NCBI GenBank assembly: GCA_024636215.1
Contig: JAGXHL010000037.1
Coordinates: 1-46,029 of the forward strand
Direction: 5' to 3'
DNA length: 46,029 nucleotides
Origin: Deltaproteobacteria bacterium
GTDB lineage: Bacteria; Desulfobacterota; Desulfuromonadia; Desulfuromonadales; BM103
The notes beneath the pieces were generated by a model. It had not been told where the DNA came from. It worked only from the letters and a program-made list of their open reading frames with translations, and made no database searches. Made by a program: the position numbers and the translations under genes. Below, in pieces: positions 25,023 to 34,054 of the stretch (positions are counted from its first letter, which is position 1; the number at the start of each line of letters is the position of its first letter).

Positions 25023-26114
25023 TTGGCCGAAGTGAAGCAGCGTAAGATCATCCACGTCGATATGGACGCCTTTTACGCTGCCGTTGAGCAACGGGATAAC
25101 CCGAAGCTGCGCGGCAGACCGGTGATTGTCGGTGGCGATCCCGGTTCACGGGGGGTGGTGGCGACCTGTTCCTACGAAGCGCGTCAGTTTGGCATTCACT
25201 CTGCCATGTCTTCTGCAAAGGCCTACCGGCTCTGTCCCCGGGCCGTCTTTGTGCGGCCGCGTTTCGATGCCTACCGCAAGGTCTCCATGCAGATAAGAGA
25301 ACTCTTTCACGAGTACACGGACCTGGTCGAGCCGCTCTCTTTGGATGAAGCCTTCCTCGACGTTACCGAAAATAAGCCGGGTATTGAGTACGCGACCCAG
25401 GTTGCACGTGAGATTCTCACAGAGATCCGCAAACGAACCCAACTGACAGCCTCGGCGGGCGTCTCCTACAATAAGTTTCTTGCCAAGGTTGCCTCCGATG
25501 TCGACAAGCCGGCCGGCTTGACCGTCGTCACTCCCGAGCAGGCGGAAGCGTTTATTGCCGAGCTGCCGATTCGACGTTTTCACGGAGTGGGGCGGGTCAC
25601 CGAAAAACGCATGCTGGCGCGAAACATCACAACGGGAGCCGATCTGAGGCAGCGAACGGAGGAAGAACTACGACGACTCTTCGGCAGCTCCGGACCTTAT
25701 TTTTACAATATTGCTCGCGGGATTGATACGCGTGAAGTGATGCCGAATCGTCTGCGTAAATCGATCGGCAAGGAAACCACGCTGGATGAGGATTGTCATG
25801 ACAAGGGTGAAATGATGATCATCCTCGATAAGCTTGCCAGGCAGGTCTCAGAGATTCTCCTCGCCCGCAAGACCAGCGGCTTGACCCTGACCCTCAAAGT
25901 CCGTTATGAAGATTTTCAGAGTGTGACCCGCAGTCATACCGGGAATGAGCCGATAGACGACGCCGAGGTCATGCTTGCCCTCGCCGACAGCTTGCTGGGT
26001 AAAACCGATGCCGGCCTCCGGCCTGTGCGGCTGCTCGGCTTAACGGTTTCCAGCCTGACCACGGATATTCCTGTCGATCTGTCGGCTCAGCTGGAGCTGC
26101 CGTTTCCAGCATGA
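25023..26114 (+). CDS. dinB: DNA polymerase IV
   Basis: Y-family translesion polymerase, 363 residues. The catalytic carboxylates are in IIHVDMDAFYAAVEQ and SLDEAFLDV. The fingers/palm sequence GVVATCSYEARQFGIHSAM and the little-finger domain (KSIGKETTLDEDC, LTLKVRYEDFQSVTRS) follow. No beta-clamp motif is obvious except near the end, QLELPF, which fits a QLxLF-type clamp peptide. The start is TTG 25023 (GAGAAGG just upstream) or GTG 25032; both give VKQRKIIHVDMD. No LexA box was recognised upstream. Directly follows the exported ligase. Confidence 0.94.
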   Translation: MAEVKQRKIIHVDMDAFYAAVEQRDNPKLRGRPVIVGGDPGSRGVVATCSYEARQFGIHSAMSSAKAYRLCPRAVFVRPRFDAYRKVSMQIRELFHEYTDLVEPLSLDEAFLDVTENKPGIEYATQVAREILTEIRKRTQLTASAGVSYNKFLAKVASDVDKPAGLTVVTPEQAEAFIAELPIRRFHGVGRVTEKRMLARNITTGADLRQRTEEELRRLFGSSGPYFYNIARGIDTREVMPNRLRKSIGKETTLDEDCHDKGEMMIILDKLARQVSEILLARKTSGLTLTLKVRYEDFQSVTRSHTGNEPIDDAEVMLALADSLLGKTDAGLRPVRLLGLTVSSLTTDIPVDLSAQLELPFPA

Positions 26115-26185
26115 CGCTCGTTTTGCACGGTTCCCCGTCCCGTCATGAAAGAGTATGATGTCCCTTAAGGCAGAAACTCTCATGA

Positions 26186-26288
26186 CTGGCAGGCTGTTGG
26201 ACTATTCGTGAGCCATGGGCACGAGCTATAATCTGTTCTCAAACATCCAAATTTTCGTTTCGGCCCGTATAGTCCAACAGTCTGCCAG
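26186..26288. repeat. Dispersed inverted-repeat element, copy 4 (internally deleted, 103 bp)
   Basis: The terminal arms ctggcaggctgttggactat (26186-26205) and atagtccaacagtctgccag (26269-26288) pair at 19 of 20 positions. About 66 bp of the middle are missing relative to copy 2, including the inner hairpin. Both arms carry matching changes compared with copy 2 (ctag to ctgg/ccag, and the C-G pair to T-A), so base pairing is preserved. It lies between dinB and the aminotransferase. Confidence 0.88.
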
Positions 26289-26307
26289 GTGCGTAAAGGA
26301 ATCAGCT

Positions 26308-27186
26308 ATGAACGAGGTTTATTTAAATGGAGAATTTGTTAAAGCAGAAGAGGCAAAGATCTCTGTTTTTGACCAGGGGCTTTTGTATGGTGACGGAATC
26401 TATGAAAGCCTCCGCTCCGTTGGCGATCATCTTTATCAATTTTCCAAACATTACCAGCGTCTTCTGCAATCTGCCGAGGCTCTTTTTTATCCGATGAATT
26501 TCTCTCAGTCAGAGCTGGAAGCGATCCTGATGGCTTTGCGTGAGAGGAACGGTTTGGGCGATGCCTACTATCGTATAACCATCACTCGCGGTAAGGGCCA
26601 AGTCGGTTTCCAGCGCAATCTGGACAACCATCTGACTGTCTTGATTATCGCCAGAGAGTTCGAACCTTTTGATGACGCTCATTATGCGCAGGGGATTCAG
26701 CTGCGTCTGGCCAAAACGCGTCGTAACGCTCCCGAGGCGATCAATCCGCAGATCAAATCGATCAGCAACCTCAACAGCCTGTTGGGCAAGCTGGAGGCCA
26801 AGGCTTACGGGGCGTTCGAAGTGATCATGCTGAACAATAAAAATCATATCTGCGAGGGCGCTTCGTCGAATATTTTCTGGGTCAAGGATCAGTGGGTGTT
26901 TACTCCGGATGCTTCGACCGGAATTCTGGAAGGGGTGACCCGGGCGACCATCATGCGGCTCTGTGAAGAGGAGTTGAACTTAAGAGTTGTGACCGGTGAA
27001 TTTAAAATGCAGGACTTGAAGTATGCCGACGAGGTTTTTATTACTTCGACTTCCCTGGAGGTGATGCCCGTGGTCAAGGTCGATGATTTTATGATAAATC
27101 AGGGGCTCGTCGGGTCTACGGCCTGGCATCTACGGGAGGCGCTGCATCGGGATATGGGGCAGGGGGCTTTGCCTGGTGAATGCTGA
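26308..27186 (+). CDS. Class IV aminotransferase (branched-chain or D-amino-acid type)
   Basis: PLP enzyme of fold type IV, 292 residues. It starts MNEVYLNGEFVKAEEAKISVFDQGLLYGDGIYESLR, the class signature. The PLP lysine is K150 in NPQIKSISNLNSLLGK. Downstream are the cofactor-binding CEGASSNIF and GILEGVTRATIM, and the FITSTSLEVMPV loop. The arm-loop features do not cleanly separate branched-chain aminotransferase (IlvE), D-alanine aminotransferase and aminodeoxychorismate lyase. The length and SSN-IF pattern favour an IlvE/Dat-like enzyme. ATG 26308 has AAAGGA upstream; repeat copy 4 ends 20 bp before it. An in-frame start at 26215 lies inside the repeat and is rejected. Confidence 0.85.
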   Translation: MNEVYLNGEFVKAEEAKISVFDQGLLYGDGIYESLRSVGDHLYQFSKHYQRLLQSAEALFYPMNFSQSELEAILMALRERNGLGDAYYRITITRGKGQVGFQRNLDNHLTVLIIAREFEPFDDAHYAQGIQLRLAKTRRNAPEAINPQIKSISNLNSLLGKLEAKAYGAFEVIMLNNKNHICEGASSNIFWVKDQWVFTPDASTGILEGVTRATIMRLCEEELNLRVVTGEFKMQDLKYADEVFITSTSLEVMPVVKVDDFMINQGLVGSTAWHLREALHRDMGQGALPGEC

Positions 27187-27446
27187 CAGGGGGCTCCCTC
27201 CCGGCATCCGGCAGCAGAGAATTGCATGTTTACGGACATTGCCTGACCAATTTTTGCGCCACATCTGGCGACATCAGGAATCAGGAATAATATTTAAACA
27301 CCTCTGCTTACTTACCGTTTAATATTCTGTCAAAATCCACCGCTGGATGAAAAAAAATGAATTGTGAACTGAATCAGTAGTTTATCTCACAGGGTTATCT
27401 ATGAGGTGCTGTAATAGTCCGTTATTATTGTCTTGTTAACCATTTT

Positions 27447-27463
27447 TTGGCCTTTTTTTTGCT
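27447..27463 (+). promoter_or_regulatory. Sigma-54 promoter candidate upstream of the tandem-SBP kinase
   Basis: TTGGCC followed by TTTTTTTTGCT gives GG-N10-GC (GG at 27449-27450, GC at 27461-27462), with TTGGC at -24 and TTTGCT at -12, close to the sigma-54 consensus. It is 98 bp before the kinase start. The rest of the 374-bp gap (27187-27560) is AT-rich and shows no gene; the preceding aminotransferase has no convincing terminator. A T-rich spacer can produce such a match by chance. Confidence 0.4.
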
Positions 27464-27560
27464 TCCTCTGTGGATGTTGTATCTTGAGAATGTCTGGACT
27501 TTGGGGGGCCGGAACGTTCACTTCGACTTTTCACTGTTTACTTTAAATTGAGGCTCCTCA

Positions 27561-30347
27561 ATGTCGACTGCATCATTCAAGCGTTTATCTAAACGCCTCT
27601 CTCCTGTTTTGTGTGCACTCGCCATATTGGTTCTCCTCGTAACTCCGTTTACAGCTTATGGTGCCGAAAGTAAAACGATTGTATCGGCCAGCGAAACCGA
27701 CTACCCGCCATACTGTATTGTCGACAGCAATAATCGAGCTGACGGCTTTGCTGTTGAGCTGTTGACAGCTTCTTTGCAGACCATGGGCTATGACGTGAGC
27801 TTCGAGGTTGGCCCCTGGCATGAAGTCAAACAGGCCCTGGTTGATGGCAGGGTTCAGGTGTTACCCCTGGTCGGGCGCACCCCGGAGCGTGAAGCCTATT
27901 TCGACTTTACCTTCCCCTACCTGACCATGCACGGCACGATCGTAACCCGTAACGACGAGTCTGCAATTCACTCCCTTGAAGATTTGAGGGGTAAAGAAGT
28001 GGCGGTCATGTCCGGTGACAATGCCGAGGAGTTCATCCGTCGTGCAGATATTGGCGCAACGGTTATTACGAAAGACACCTTCAGCGAGGCCCTTGACGCT
28101 CTGTCAAAAGGCCAACATGACGCGGTCATTATACAGAAGTTGCTTTTTTATCAACTCGTCAAGACCCATAACATCGAAAACTTGAAGACCGTTGGTGAAC
28201 TCCTTCACGAGTATGAGCAATCATTCTGCTTTGCCGTGCGGGAGGGCGACAAGGAACTGCTTAATCATCTCAACGAAGGCCTGGCAATCAATTTCAGCAA
28301 CGGCACCTTTGGCCGCCTCTACAAAAAATGGATAACGCCTCTGGAGAAATATGCAACCAAAAGAAGTCGCATCGTTGTCGGTGGGGACAGTAATTATCCT
28401 CCCTACGAATACCTTGATGAAAACGGCCAGCCTGCGGGTTTCAATGTCGAACTCACCAGGGCGATTGCCAAACGTGCCGGATTGAATGTCGATATTCAAC
28501 TCAAACCATGGAATCAGATTAAAAAGGGTCTTATCTCTGGTGAAATCGACATGACCCAGGGCATGTTTTACTCCCCGGAGCGTGATCAAGCGTTTGACTT
28601 TTCTGCACCACATTCAATGGTTAGTCACGTCATTGTTGCTGCCTCAGGCATTCCTCTAACAGAAGATCTTGCCGCTCTGAAAGGGAAAACCGTTGTCGTC
28701 ATGAAGGGCGACATAATGCAAGACCTGGTCACTTCCGAGGAGATGATCCGAGTCGTTACCGCAGACAGCCAGGAGGAGGTGTTAAAGACCCTAGTCGAAG
28801 GACTTTATGATTACGCTCTGGTCGCAAGATTGCCGGCACTCTACTGGATTGAAAAAAACGGCTGGAGCCGCCTGCAGGTTGGCGAGAAGGCTCTGGTCGC
28901 CCCTGAATACTGCTATGCGGTTAAAGAAGGAAACGGGCCTTTGCTGGCATTGTTCGCCGAAGGCTTGTCCAGTATCAAGGCTTCCGGGGAATTCCGTCAG
29001 ATTTTCAACCGCACGCTTAATCTTTACGAAGACTTCGAACGTAAATATTTCCGTCATCTGGTTATCGCTGCCGTTGCCCTGGTTGCCTTACTGATTGTTG
29101 CTATTATCTGGAACAAACAACTCAAAAGCAAAGTTAAAGAGCGCACCAACGAGCTCGAAACCGAAGTCCTGCTCCACCGCCGTCACTTGCAAGCCCTTGA
29201 AGAGCGAGAAGAGACGATTAACCTGTTGCTCAATTCTACCGCAGAGGGCATTTATGGGCTTGATCGTGAGGGCGTCTGTGAGTTTTTCAATCGTGCCGCG
29301 CAAGAGCTTCTGGATTATGAGGAGAAACAGGTTCTTGGCAGCAAAGTTCACGAACTGGTTGCCCACACCAGACAGGACGGCTCCACCAGTCCTCATGACC
29401 AATGTCGTGTGCATGATGTGCTCAAGACAGGGGTCCCTTTTCATAGTGATAATGGCATCTTGTGGAGACGTGACAGCACGACTCTTAGTGTCGAATACTG
29501 GATCCATCCGATCCGCAGAGGCGGCCAGGTGACCGGAGTCGTGATTACTTTTATTGACATTACCGACAAGAAAAAACTTATGGAGCAGCGCATTCGCTCC
29601 GGGCAATTATCTTCATTGGGCGAGCTCGCGGCAGGTGTCGCCCATGAGATCAACAACCCGATCACCGGAGTAATTAATTACGCACAAATCCTCTTGAATA
29701 AGGATCTCAAGAGAGATAAACAGGAAAAGATTCTCACCAATATTATAAAAGAAGGCAACCGGATTGCCGTGATTGTCCGCAGTCTGCTCAAGTATGCTCA
29801 CAAAGACAGAACGCTGATGACGGCACTCGATATCAGCGAGCTTGTCTATGGCCCACTGCAATTATTGCAGCAGCAGTTAAATCGAGACGGTGTGTTTCTG
29901 GATGTCGATCTGGACGAAGATCTGGCAAAGATATTCGGCAATGGCCAAAAGCTTGAACAGGTATTGCTTAATCTGATCAGCAATGCGCGTCATGCCCTGA
30001 ATGATAAGTACCCGACGGCGGATCCGAACAAAATCCTGAGAATCTCTGCGAAAAACCAGGGTGACGGGGAAAGTGCTCTGGTCAGGTTAACGGTCTGGGA
30101 CCAGGGGGTCGGCATCCCTGAGGAACAGAAAAATAAAATTTTTAACCGTTTTTTCACCACAAGGCCCGCTGGTGTCGGCACGGGCCTTGGCCTGAGTATT
30201 ACCCATGATATACTCGAAGAGCATGGTGCTGTCATCCAGGTGGAAAGTGAGTTTGAACATTTCACAAAAGTTTCTATCGATTTCCCGATTTATACGGCTG
30301 ACCAGAATACGGTCAGCTTTCAAGCAGAGTATCGAGCTTCGGTTTAG
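27561..30347 (+). CDS. Hybrid sensor: two periplasmic solute-binding domains, PAS and histidine kinase
   Basis: 928 residues, BvgS-like layout. A signal/anchor segment (residues 15-33) is followed by two family-3 solute-binding domains, about residues 38-262 (SETDYPPYCIVDSNNRADGF...) and 267-490 (GGDSNYPPYEYLDENGQPAGF...). The second TM segment is near 499-517 (LVIAAVALVALLIVAIIW). Then comes a PAS domain (STAEGIYGLDREGVCEFFNRAAQELL), the HisKA motif with H695 in LAAGVAHEINNPITGVINYAQILL, and an ATPase domain with N box LLNLISNARHAL, G1 DQGVGIP and G2 GVGTGLGLSI. It probably binds a small amino-acid-like solute. No receiver domain and no adjacent response regulator, so it is an orphan kinase. 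A weak GAGG precedes ATG 27561. Confidence 0.9.
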   Translation: MSTASFKRLSKRLSPVLCALAILVLLVTPFTAYGAESKTIVSASETDYPPYCIVDSNNRADGFAVELLTASLQTMGYDVSFEVGPWHEVKQALVDGRVQVLPLVGRTPEREAYFDFTFPYLTMHGTIVTRNDESAIHSLEDLRGKEVAVMSGDNAEEFIRRADIGATVITKDTFSEALDALSKGQHDAVIIQKLLFYQLVKTHNIENLKTVGELLHEYEQSFCFAVREGDKELLNHLNEGLAINFSNGTFGRLYKKWITPLEKYATKRSRIVVGGDSNYPPYEYLDENGQPAGFNVELTRAIAKRAGLNVDIQLKPWNQIKKGLISGEIDMTQGMFYSPERDQAFDFSAPHSMVSHVIVAASGIPLTEDLAALKGKTVVVMKGDIMQDLVTSEEMIRVVTADSQEEVLKTLVEGLYDYALVARLPALYWIEKNGWSRLQVGEKALVAPEYCYAVKEGNGPLLALFAEGLSSIKASGEFRQIFNRTLNLYEDFERKYFRHLVIAAVALVALLIVAIIWNKQLKSKVKERTNELETEVLLHRRHLQALEEREETINLLLNSTAEGIYGLDREGVCEFFNRAAQELLDYEEKQVLGSKVHELVAHTRQDGSTSPHDQCRVHDVLKTGVPFHSDNGILWRRDSTTLSVEYWIHPIRRGGQVTGVVITFIDITDKKKLMEQRIRSGQLSSLGELAAGVAHEINNPITGVINYAQILLNKDLKRDKQEKILTNIIKEGNRIAVIVRSLLKYAHKDRTLMTALDISELVYGPLQLLQQQLNRDGVFLDVDLDEDLAKIFGNGQKLEQVLLNLISNARHALNDKYPTADPNKILRISAKNQGDGESALVRLTVWDQGVGIPEEQKNKIFNRFFTTRPAGVGTGLGLSITHDILEEHGAVIQVESEFEHFTKVSIDFPIYTADQNTVSFQAEYRASV

Positions 30348-30401
30348 AATGCTCTTATGCACGGGTTTGAGTTAAAGGTTCAAAAGTGCTGTCATGGAGC
30401 T

Positions 30402-30423
30402 TGTCGCTGGTTTGCCAGCGACA
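30402..30423 (+). other. Hairpin between kinase and VOC gene
   Basis: A 9-bp stem tgtcgctgg/ccagcgaca with a 4-nt loop (30402-30410 with 30415-30423), followed by gcctttcc. It lies 54 bp after the kinase stop. The T-run is weak, so this is a leaky terminator or a processing/attenuation element. Confidence 0.5.
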
Positions 30424-30454
30424 GCCTTTCCGGAACTTTTCTCAGGAGATAATT

Positions 30455-30895
30455 ATGATATTCAACATGGACCATATTGTTGTTAACGTCGTTGATGTCG
30501 ATATAATGGTGCAGTTCTACACGGAAGTTCTCCAGTTGCCAGCTGAGCGTTTTGCCGAGTTCAAGGCTCAGGTCGTTGCCTTCCCGTCTGTGCGATTATC
30601 AAATGACACCATCATTGACCTCTTCCCAAAGAAACTCTGGGAAAAAACAAATCCGGATGAGGTGTGTCGACCTAACCTCAATCACTTTTGCCTCTCTACT
30701 GATAAAGGCTCTTGGCAGGAGCTACGGGAAAGATTGCAACAGCACGGCGTGGAGATCGATGACGGCCCAGCCAAGCGCTGGGGCGCACACGGCACAGGGA
30801 TATCCATATATTTCCGTGATCCGGAGGGAAATGTAATCGAAGCACGGTATTATGATGATGAAGAAATTGACACGGGTTGCTTACTCACCTCATGA
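30455..30895 (+). CDS. VOC-superfamily (glyoxalase-like) protein
   Basis: 146 residues in a single vicinal-oxygen-chelate domain. It starts FNMDHIVVNVVDVDIMVQFYTEVLQL, with the first ligand His in MDHIVV. NHFCLSTDKGS carries a second His and VIEARYYDD ends with the conserved E-x-R region. The pattern fits small glyoxalase/bleomycin-resistance-like enzymes with a divalent metal, but the substrate cannot be predicted. ATG 30455 has AGGAG 6 nt upstream; the in-frame start at 30386 has none. It follows the tandem-SBP kinase by about 110 bp and converges on the chemoreceptor gene. Confidence 0.88.
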   Translation: MIFNMDHIVVNVVDVDIMVQFYTEVLQLPAERFAEFKAQVVAFPSVRLSNDTIIDLFPKKLWEKTNPDEVCRPNLNHFCLSTDKGSWQELRERLQQHGVEIDDGPAKRWGAHGTGISIYFRDPEGNVIEARYYDDEEIDTGCLLTS

Positions 30896-30912
30896 CGGCT
30901 TGATTTTAAAAA

Positions 30913-30942
30913 ACCTGCCGGGAAGGGGGCTTCCCGGCAGGT
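30913..30942 (-). terminator. Rho-independent terminator of the chemoreceptor (bidirectional)
   Basis: A 12-bp stem acctgccgggaa/ttcccggcaggt (30913-30924 with 30931-30942), extended by one more G-C pair. Read on the minus strand it is followed by TTTTTTAAAA. It lies between the convergent VOC (+) and chemoreceptor (-) genes and can serve both. Confidence 0.88.
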
Positions 30943-30990
30943 CAAATTGATTACATCAAGCATGTAGCCGGATCTTGCTTTGCAGCCTCC

Positions 30991-32835
30991 TTAATATCTT
31001 TCAAACTCGTTATCCAAGGCATCCTTGCGGCCACTTGATTCGGAAAAAGCCCTGTCATTCTGCTTTGAACTGAATTCAGATCGGATGTGGGCAATTTTGG
31101 TCTGGGTGTTATTCCCTGCAGAGCCTGCTGATGCACGACCCATGCTCGATTGACTGCTGCCGCCAGCCGTTTCATTGATAACGAAGAAGGAAATCATCTC
31201 AGCTAATTGCTCCGATTGACCGGAGAGTTCTTCCGAGGTGCTCGCCATCTCTTCGGATGCCGAAGCATTCTGTTGAATCACGGAATCAAGCTGCTGGATG
31301 CTCTTGCTGATCTGTTCGGCACCAGCATCCTGCTCACGGCTGGCAGCACTGATCTCCTGAACCAGTTCGGCGGTCTTCTGAATGTTTGGCACCAGGTCTT
31401 CGAGGACTTGTCCTGCCTTCACGGCAACTTCGACGCTATTGGTTGACAACTCATTGATTTCGCCCGCAGCCTTCTGACTGCGTTCGGCAAGCTTACGCAC
31501 CTCGGCAGCAACAACGGCGAAACCTTTGCCATGTTCCCCGGCACGGGCGGCCTCGATTGCGGCATTCAACGCCAACAAATTGGTCTGTCTGGCGATCTCC
31601 TCGATGATCATGATCTTGTCGGCGATTTCCTTCATCGCACTGACGGTCATCTTGACGGCATTACCCCCTTCTTTGGCTTTTTCGGCGGCTTTAACCGCAA
31701 TCTTTTCTGTCTGCATGGCATTGTCGGCATTCTGACGAATATTGGCTGTCATCTGTTCGATACTCGATGATGCCTCTTCAGCCGCAGCCGCCTGCTCCGA
31801 TGCCCCTTGCGACATCTCCTCGCTTGAGGCACTCATCGCCTGCGCCCCGGAAGATACGTTTTCTATGGAACCACGGACCTGGCCGATCACATTCCGCAGC
31901 TTACTCACCATGTTGGACAATGAAATACCGAGCTGATCTTTCTCCGAAGACAGTTTGACCTCGGCATTAAGGTTGCCCTTGGCGATCTCTTCTGCAACAT
32001 CCGCTTGCCTGCCGAGACTTTCAGCCATTCTGTCAAGTGCGATGGCCAATTGCCCGATCTCGTCCTTACGTTTCATATTCATGCGAGTGCTGAAGTCACC
32101 CCTTGCGACCTCTTCAGCAAGTCGCACACCCATCGCCATAGGCTGGGCAATGCTGCGAGCAATCATGAAACCGAAGACCATAGAGATGATGATGCCGAGG
32201 AGAACAACAATGACGGCAATGGTTTTAAGTTTGCTGGCATCAGCTTCTGCCTGCATGGTCCTCTCATCTGCCAGCTGGTCGGCCATTTCGAAAATCTGGT
32301 CCATCTGATTCATCAACGAACCAAAGGCCTCGCGGCTTTCAGTAAAGGCAATAGTGCTTGCGCTGTTGAGGTGGTTGAGAGAATCCTGATCCTCTTCGTT
32401 TAGAGCCATGACATTCAACTTTTCGGCATGAACCTGTTCAAGCTCGGCCACAATGCTTTTATGAGCTTTTTCCCAGGCCGGGTAAAACTGTTTGGCGGTA
32501 TCCCAAAGAACCTGCTCCTGGGGCTCCTTGTCGACCTGATCATAGATTGACCAGCCTGCCTCTAAATCCTGCCAGCGCGCCTTGAGTTTACCCATCTCCT
32601 CAATACGCTCCGCATTGCTGATGTTCGGGTTAACCATGGTCCGCTCCGCTGACTTGATGGAGTTCATGCCCTCCATCACCAGACCGATTCCCTTGGTCGC
32701 CATCAGGTGGGTTTCTCCAACATCAAGCAAACCTTCCTCGATATCATTGATGCCGTACCAGCCAACCATGCCTACAATCGCGCAGATCAGCGCCACGACC
32801 CCGAATGCTCCAATCAGTTTGGCAAAAATTTTCAT
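30991..32835 (-). CDS. Methyl-accepting chemotaxis protein
   Basis: 614 residues, a class I chemoreceptor. A TM segment is at about residues 7-29, followed by a periplasmic domain resembling the four-helix-bundle ligand type (helical, no cysteines). The second TM is near residues 207-228 ([23 protein letters not shown]). HAMP units follow ([22 protein letters not shown] and a second [16 protein letters not shown]). The signalling tip [41 protein letters not shown] is perfectly typical. The C-terminus has a Ser/Gly-rich tail and no NWETF-type CheR pentapeptide. No che genes are adjacent. Confidence 0.95.
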   Translation of the reverse strand: MKIFAKLIGAFGVVALICAIVGMVGWYGINDIEEGLLDVGETHLMATKGIGLVMEGMNSIKSAERTMVNPNISNAERIEEMGKLKARWQDLEAGWSIYDQVDKEPQEQVLWDTAKQFYPAWEKAHKSIVAELEQVHAEKLNVMALNEEDQDSLNHLNSASTIAFTESREAFGSLMNQMDQIFEMADQLADERTMQAEADASKLKTIAVIVVLLGIIISMVFGFMIARSIAQPMAMGVRLAEEVARGDFSTRMNMKRKDEIGQLAIALDRMAESLGRQADVAEEIAKGNLNAEVKLSSEKDQLGISLSNMVSKLRNVIGQVRGSIENVSSGAQAMSASSEEMSQGASEQAAAAEEASSSIEQMTANIRQNADNAMQTEKIAVKAAEKAKEGGNAVKMTVSAMKEIADKIMIIEEIARQTNLLALNAAIEAARAGEHGKGFAVVAAEVRKLAERSQKAAGEINELSTNSVEVAVKAGQVLEDLVPNIQKTAELVQEISAASREQDAGAEQISKSIQQLDSVIQQNASASEEMASTSEELSGQSEQLAEMISFFVINETAGGSSQSSMGRASAGSAGNNTQTKIAHIRSEFSSKQNDRAFSESSGRKDALDNEFERY

Positions 32836-33006
32836 CTCTAAATCTCCCGTCTCGCATAAACTTTGAGAACAGCTGACAATGAAACTTTCGCTGCACCGAA
32901 TGTGACAGCGTAAGTTCTCTTATAAGATTGTTCTTAACAATGGTTGTTACAGAAGGATGAAACCTACTGAAGTCAGCAAGGACTCCGTCGGCTTGAGTTG
33001 GAGGAC

Positions 33007-33474
33007 TCAGCTCAGGAGAACGACTGTACGGTGTGCGAGGATTGTCTGTGAAATTCTTGGTATCGGGTTGGGAAAGAGATTATTGACAAACAGGCTGGTG
33101 AGTTCAATGGCTTTCAGCTCATAACAGCCTGGAGAGACCTCCAGGTCAGCGAGACTCTTCAGGCTTTCGGTGTCTTCAAGGATGCCGTCAGAAAACTCCA
33201 GAGGACTGTCGACACAGGCATCACCTGACTCGCGATAATGCTGATCAAGGGAGATGTCTTGATTGTGAAACGAAACAACCGCATGGACATCAAGAACATT
33301 TTCGGCGTGAACTCCAGTAAACTCGTCAGTATGATCATCAATATGACTGGCGATATGAATGTCACTTAGAGAGCCACTATCACAAATCACACAACCAAAC
33401 ATGCTGCCAAGGCTCGTCAAAAGGAATGCCGCAAGCAGTAGGACAATTAAGAATTTGTTTGGTTTCGACAGCAT
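33007..33474 (-). CDS. Secreted or membrane-anchored protein of unknown function
   Basis: 155 residues. The hydrophobic N-terminus (KFLIVLLLAAFLLTSLGSMF) looks like a signal peptide, ending near GC-VIC. The mature part is rich in Asp/His (DIHIASHIDDHTDEFTGVHAENVLDVHAVVSFH) with six His in about 35 residues, so it may bind metal. This is an inference from composition only. The start is ATG 33474; GTG 33480 is in frame and equally possible. Neither has a good ribosome site. It lies upstream of the chemoreceptor gene on the same strand with a 171-bp gap. Confidence 0.55.
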   Translation of the reverse strand: MLSKPNKFLIVLLLAAFLLTSLGSMFGCVICDSGSLSDIHIASHIDDHTDEFTGVHAENVLDVHAVVSFHNQDISLDQHYRESGDACVDSPLEFSDGILEDTESLKSLADLEVSPGCYELKAIELTSLFVNNLFPNPIPRISQTILAHRTVVLLS

Positions 33475-33641
33475 AAACACGAACCTGTGGCAAGAGTAAG
33501 ATTACGAACAGTCCTGATTGCTTTGTGTCACTTCTTGGATCGCACCCAGAAACCTGATCATTGTAATCTAAGGAATACATAAGCAGTAAGTGAGTTACAT
33601 TAGCAGTAAGTATGCCACCCAGAAAAGTCTCCTTGTCTCTA

Positions 33642-33670
33642 TGGGAAAAGGTCGGTTTTCCCAGTTTTTT
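33642..33670 (+). terminator. Intrinsic terminator with no assigned gene
   Basis: A perfect 8-bp stem tgggaaaa/ttttccca (33642-33649 with 33656-33663) with a 6-nt loop is followed by gttttttg on the plus strand. No plus-strand gene ends just before it. The region 33481-33641 upstream has a 14-bp near-repeat (acataagcagtaag at 33577, acattagcagtaag at 33597), perhaps a tandem regulator site. It may terminate a small RNA. Confidence 0.6.
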
Positions 33671-33880
33671 GTGCTAACAAAATCCATAATAAAAATAATC
33701 ATGGCACTTTATGCAGGCCTTCTGAATGTGCCAGCAACCATCCCCTTCTGCACACTTGTGTGCCATTGACACACGCGTTGAGCATGACATGAGTTCTTGT
33801 CAAGACGCGATTGGCTAGCAAAAAACATGCAGATTTAGCAGCTATATTGTTATTGGAATATATGGTACGGGTATTGCTCA

Positions 33881-33997
33881 TTGAACCACTTGAACCACTT
33901 GAACCACTTGAACCACTTGAACCACTTGAACCACTTGGACCACTTGGACCACTTGGACCACTTGGACCACTTGGACCACTTGGACCACTTGGACCAC
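33881..33997 (+). repeat. 9-bp tandem repeat, 13 units, upstream of bacteriohemerythrin
   Basis: Six exact copies of ttgaaccac (33881-33934) are followed by seven exact copies of ttggaccac (33935-33997) and a partial ttgatcc. Only one base distinguishes the two blocks. The array lies 57 bp before the hemerythrin start. All three minus frames are open, and one plus frame (a TTG-start ORF at 33811) reads Leu-Glu-Pro then Leu-Gly-Pro; the pattern does not look coding, and the preceding ribosome site is absent. AT-rich promoter-like sequence precedes it (tatattgttattggaatatat). Confidence 0.95.
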
Positions 33998-34054
33998 TTG
34001 ATCCGGTAATGCATTCTTTGCGTCGCTGATCAACACTGCAGTTGGGGAAGAGAC

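Noticed and set aside
33811..34029. Plus-strand ORF with Leu-Glu-Pro/Leu-Gly-Pro repeats
   Set aside because: TTG start without ribosome site; the repeat arises from the array. Kept as repeat, not as gene.
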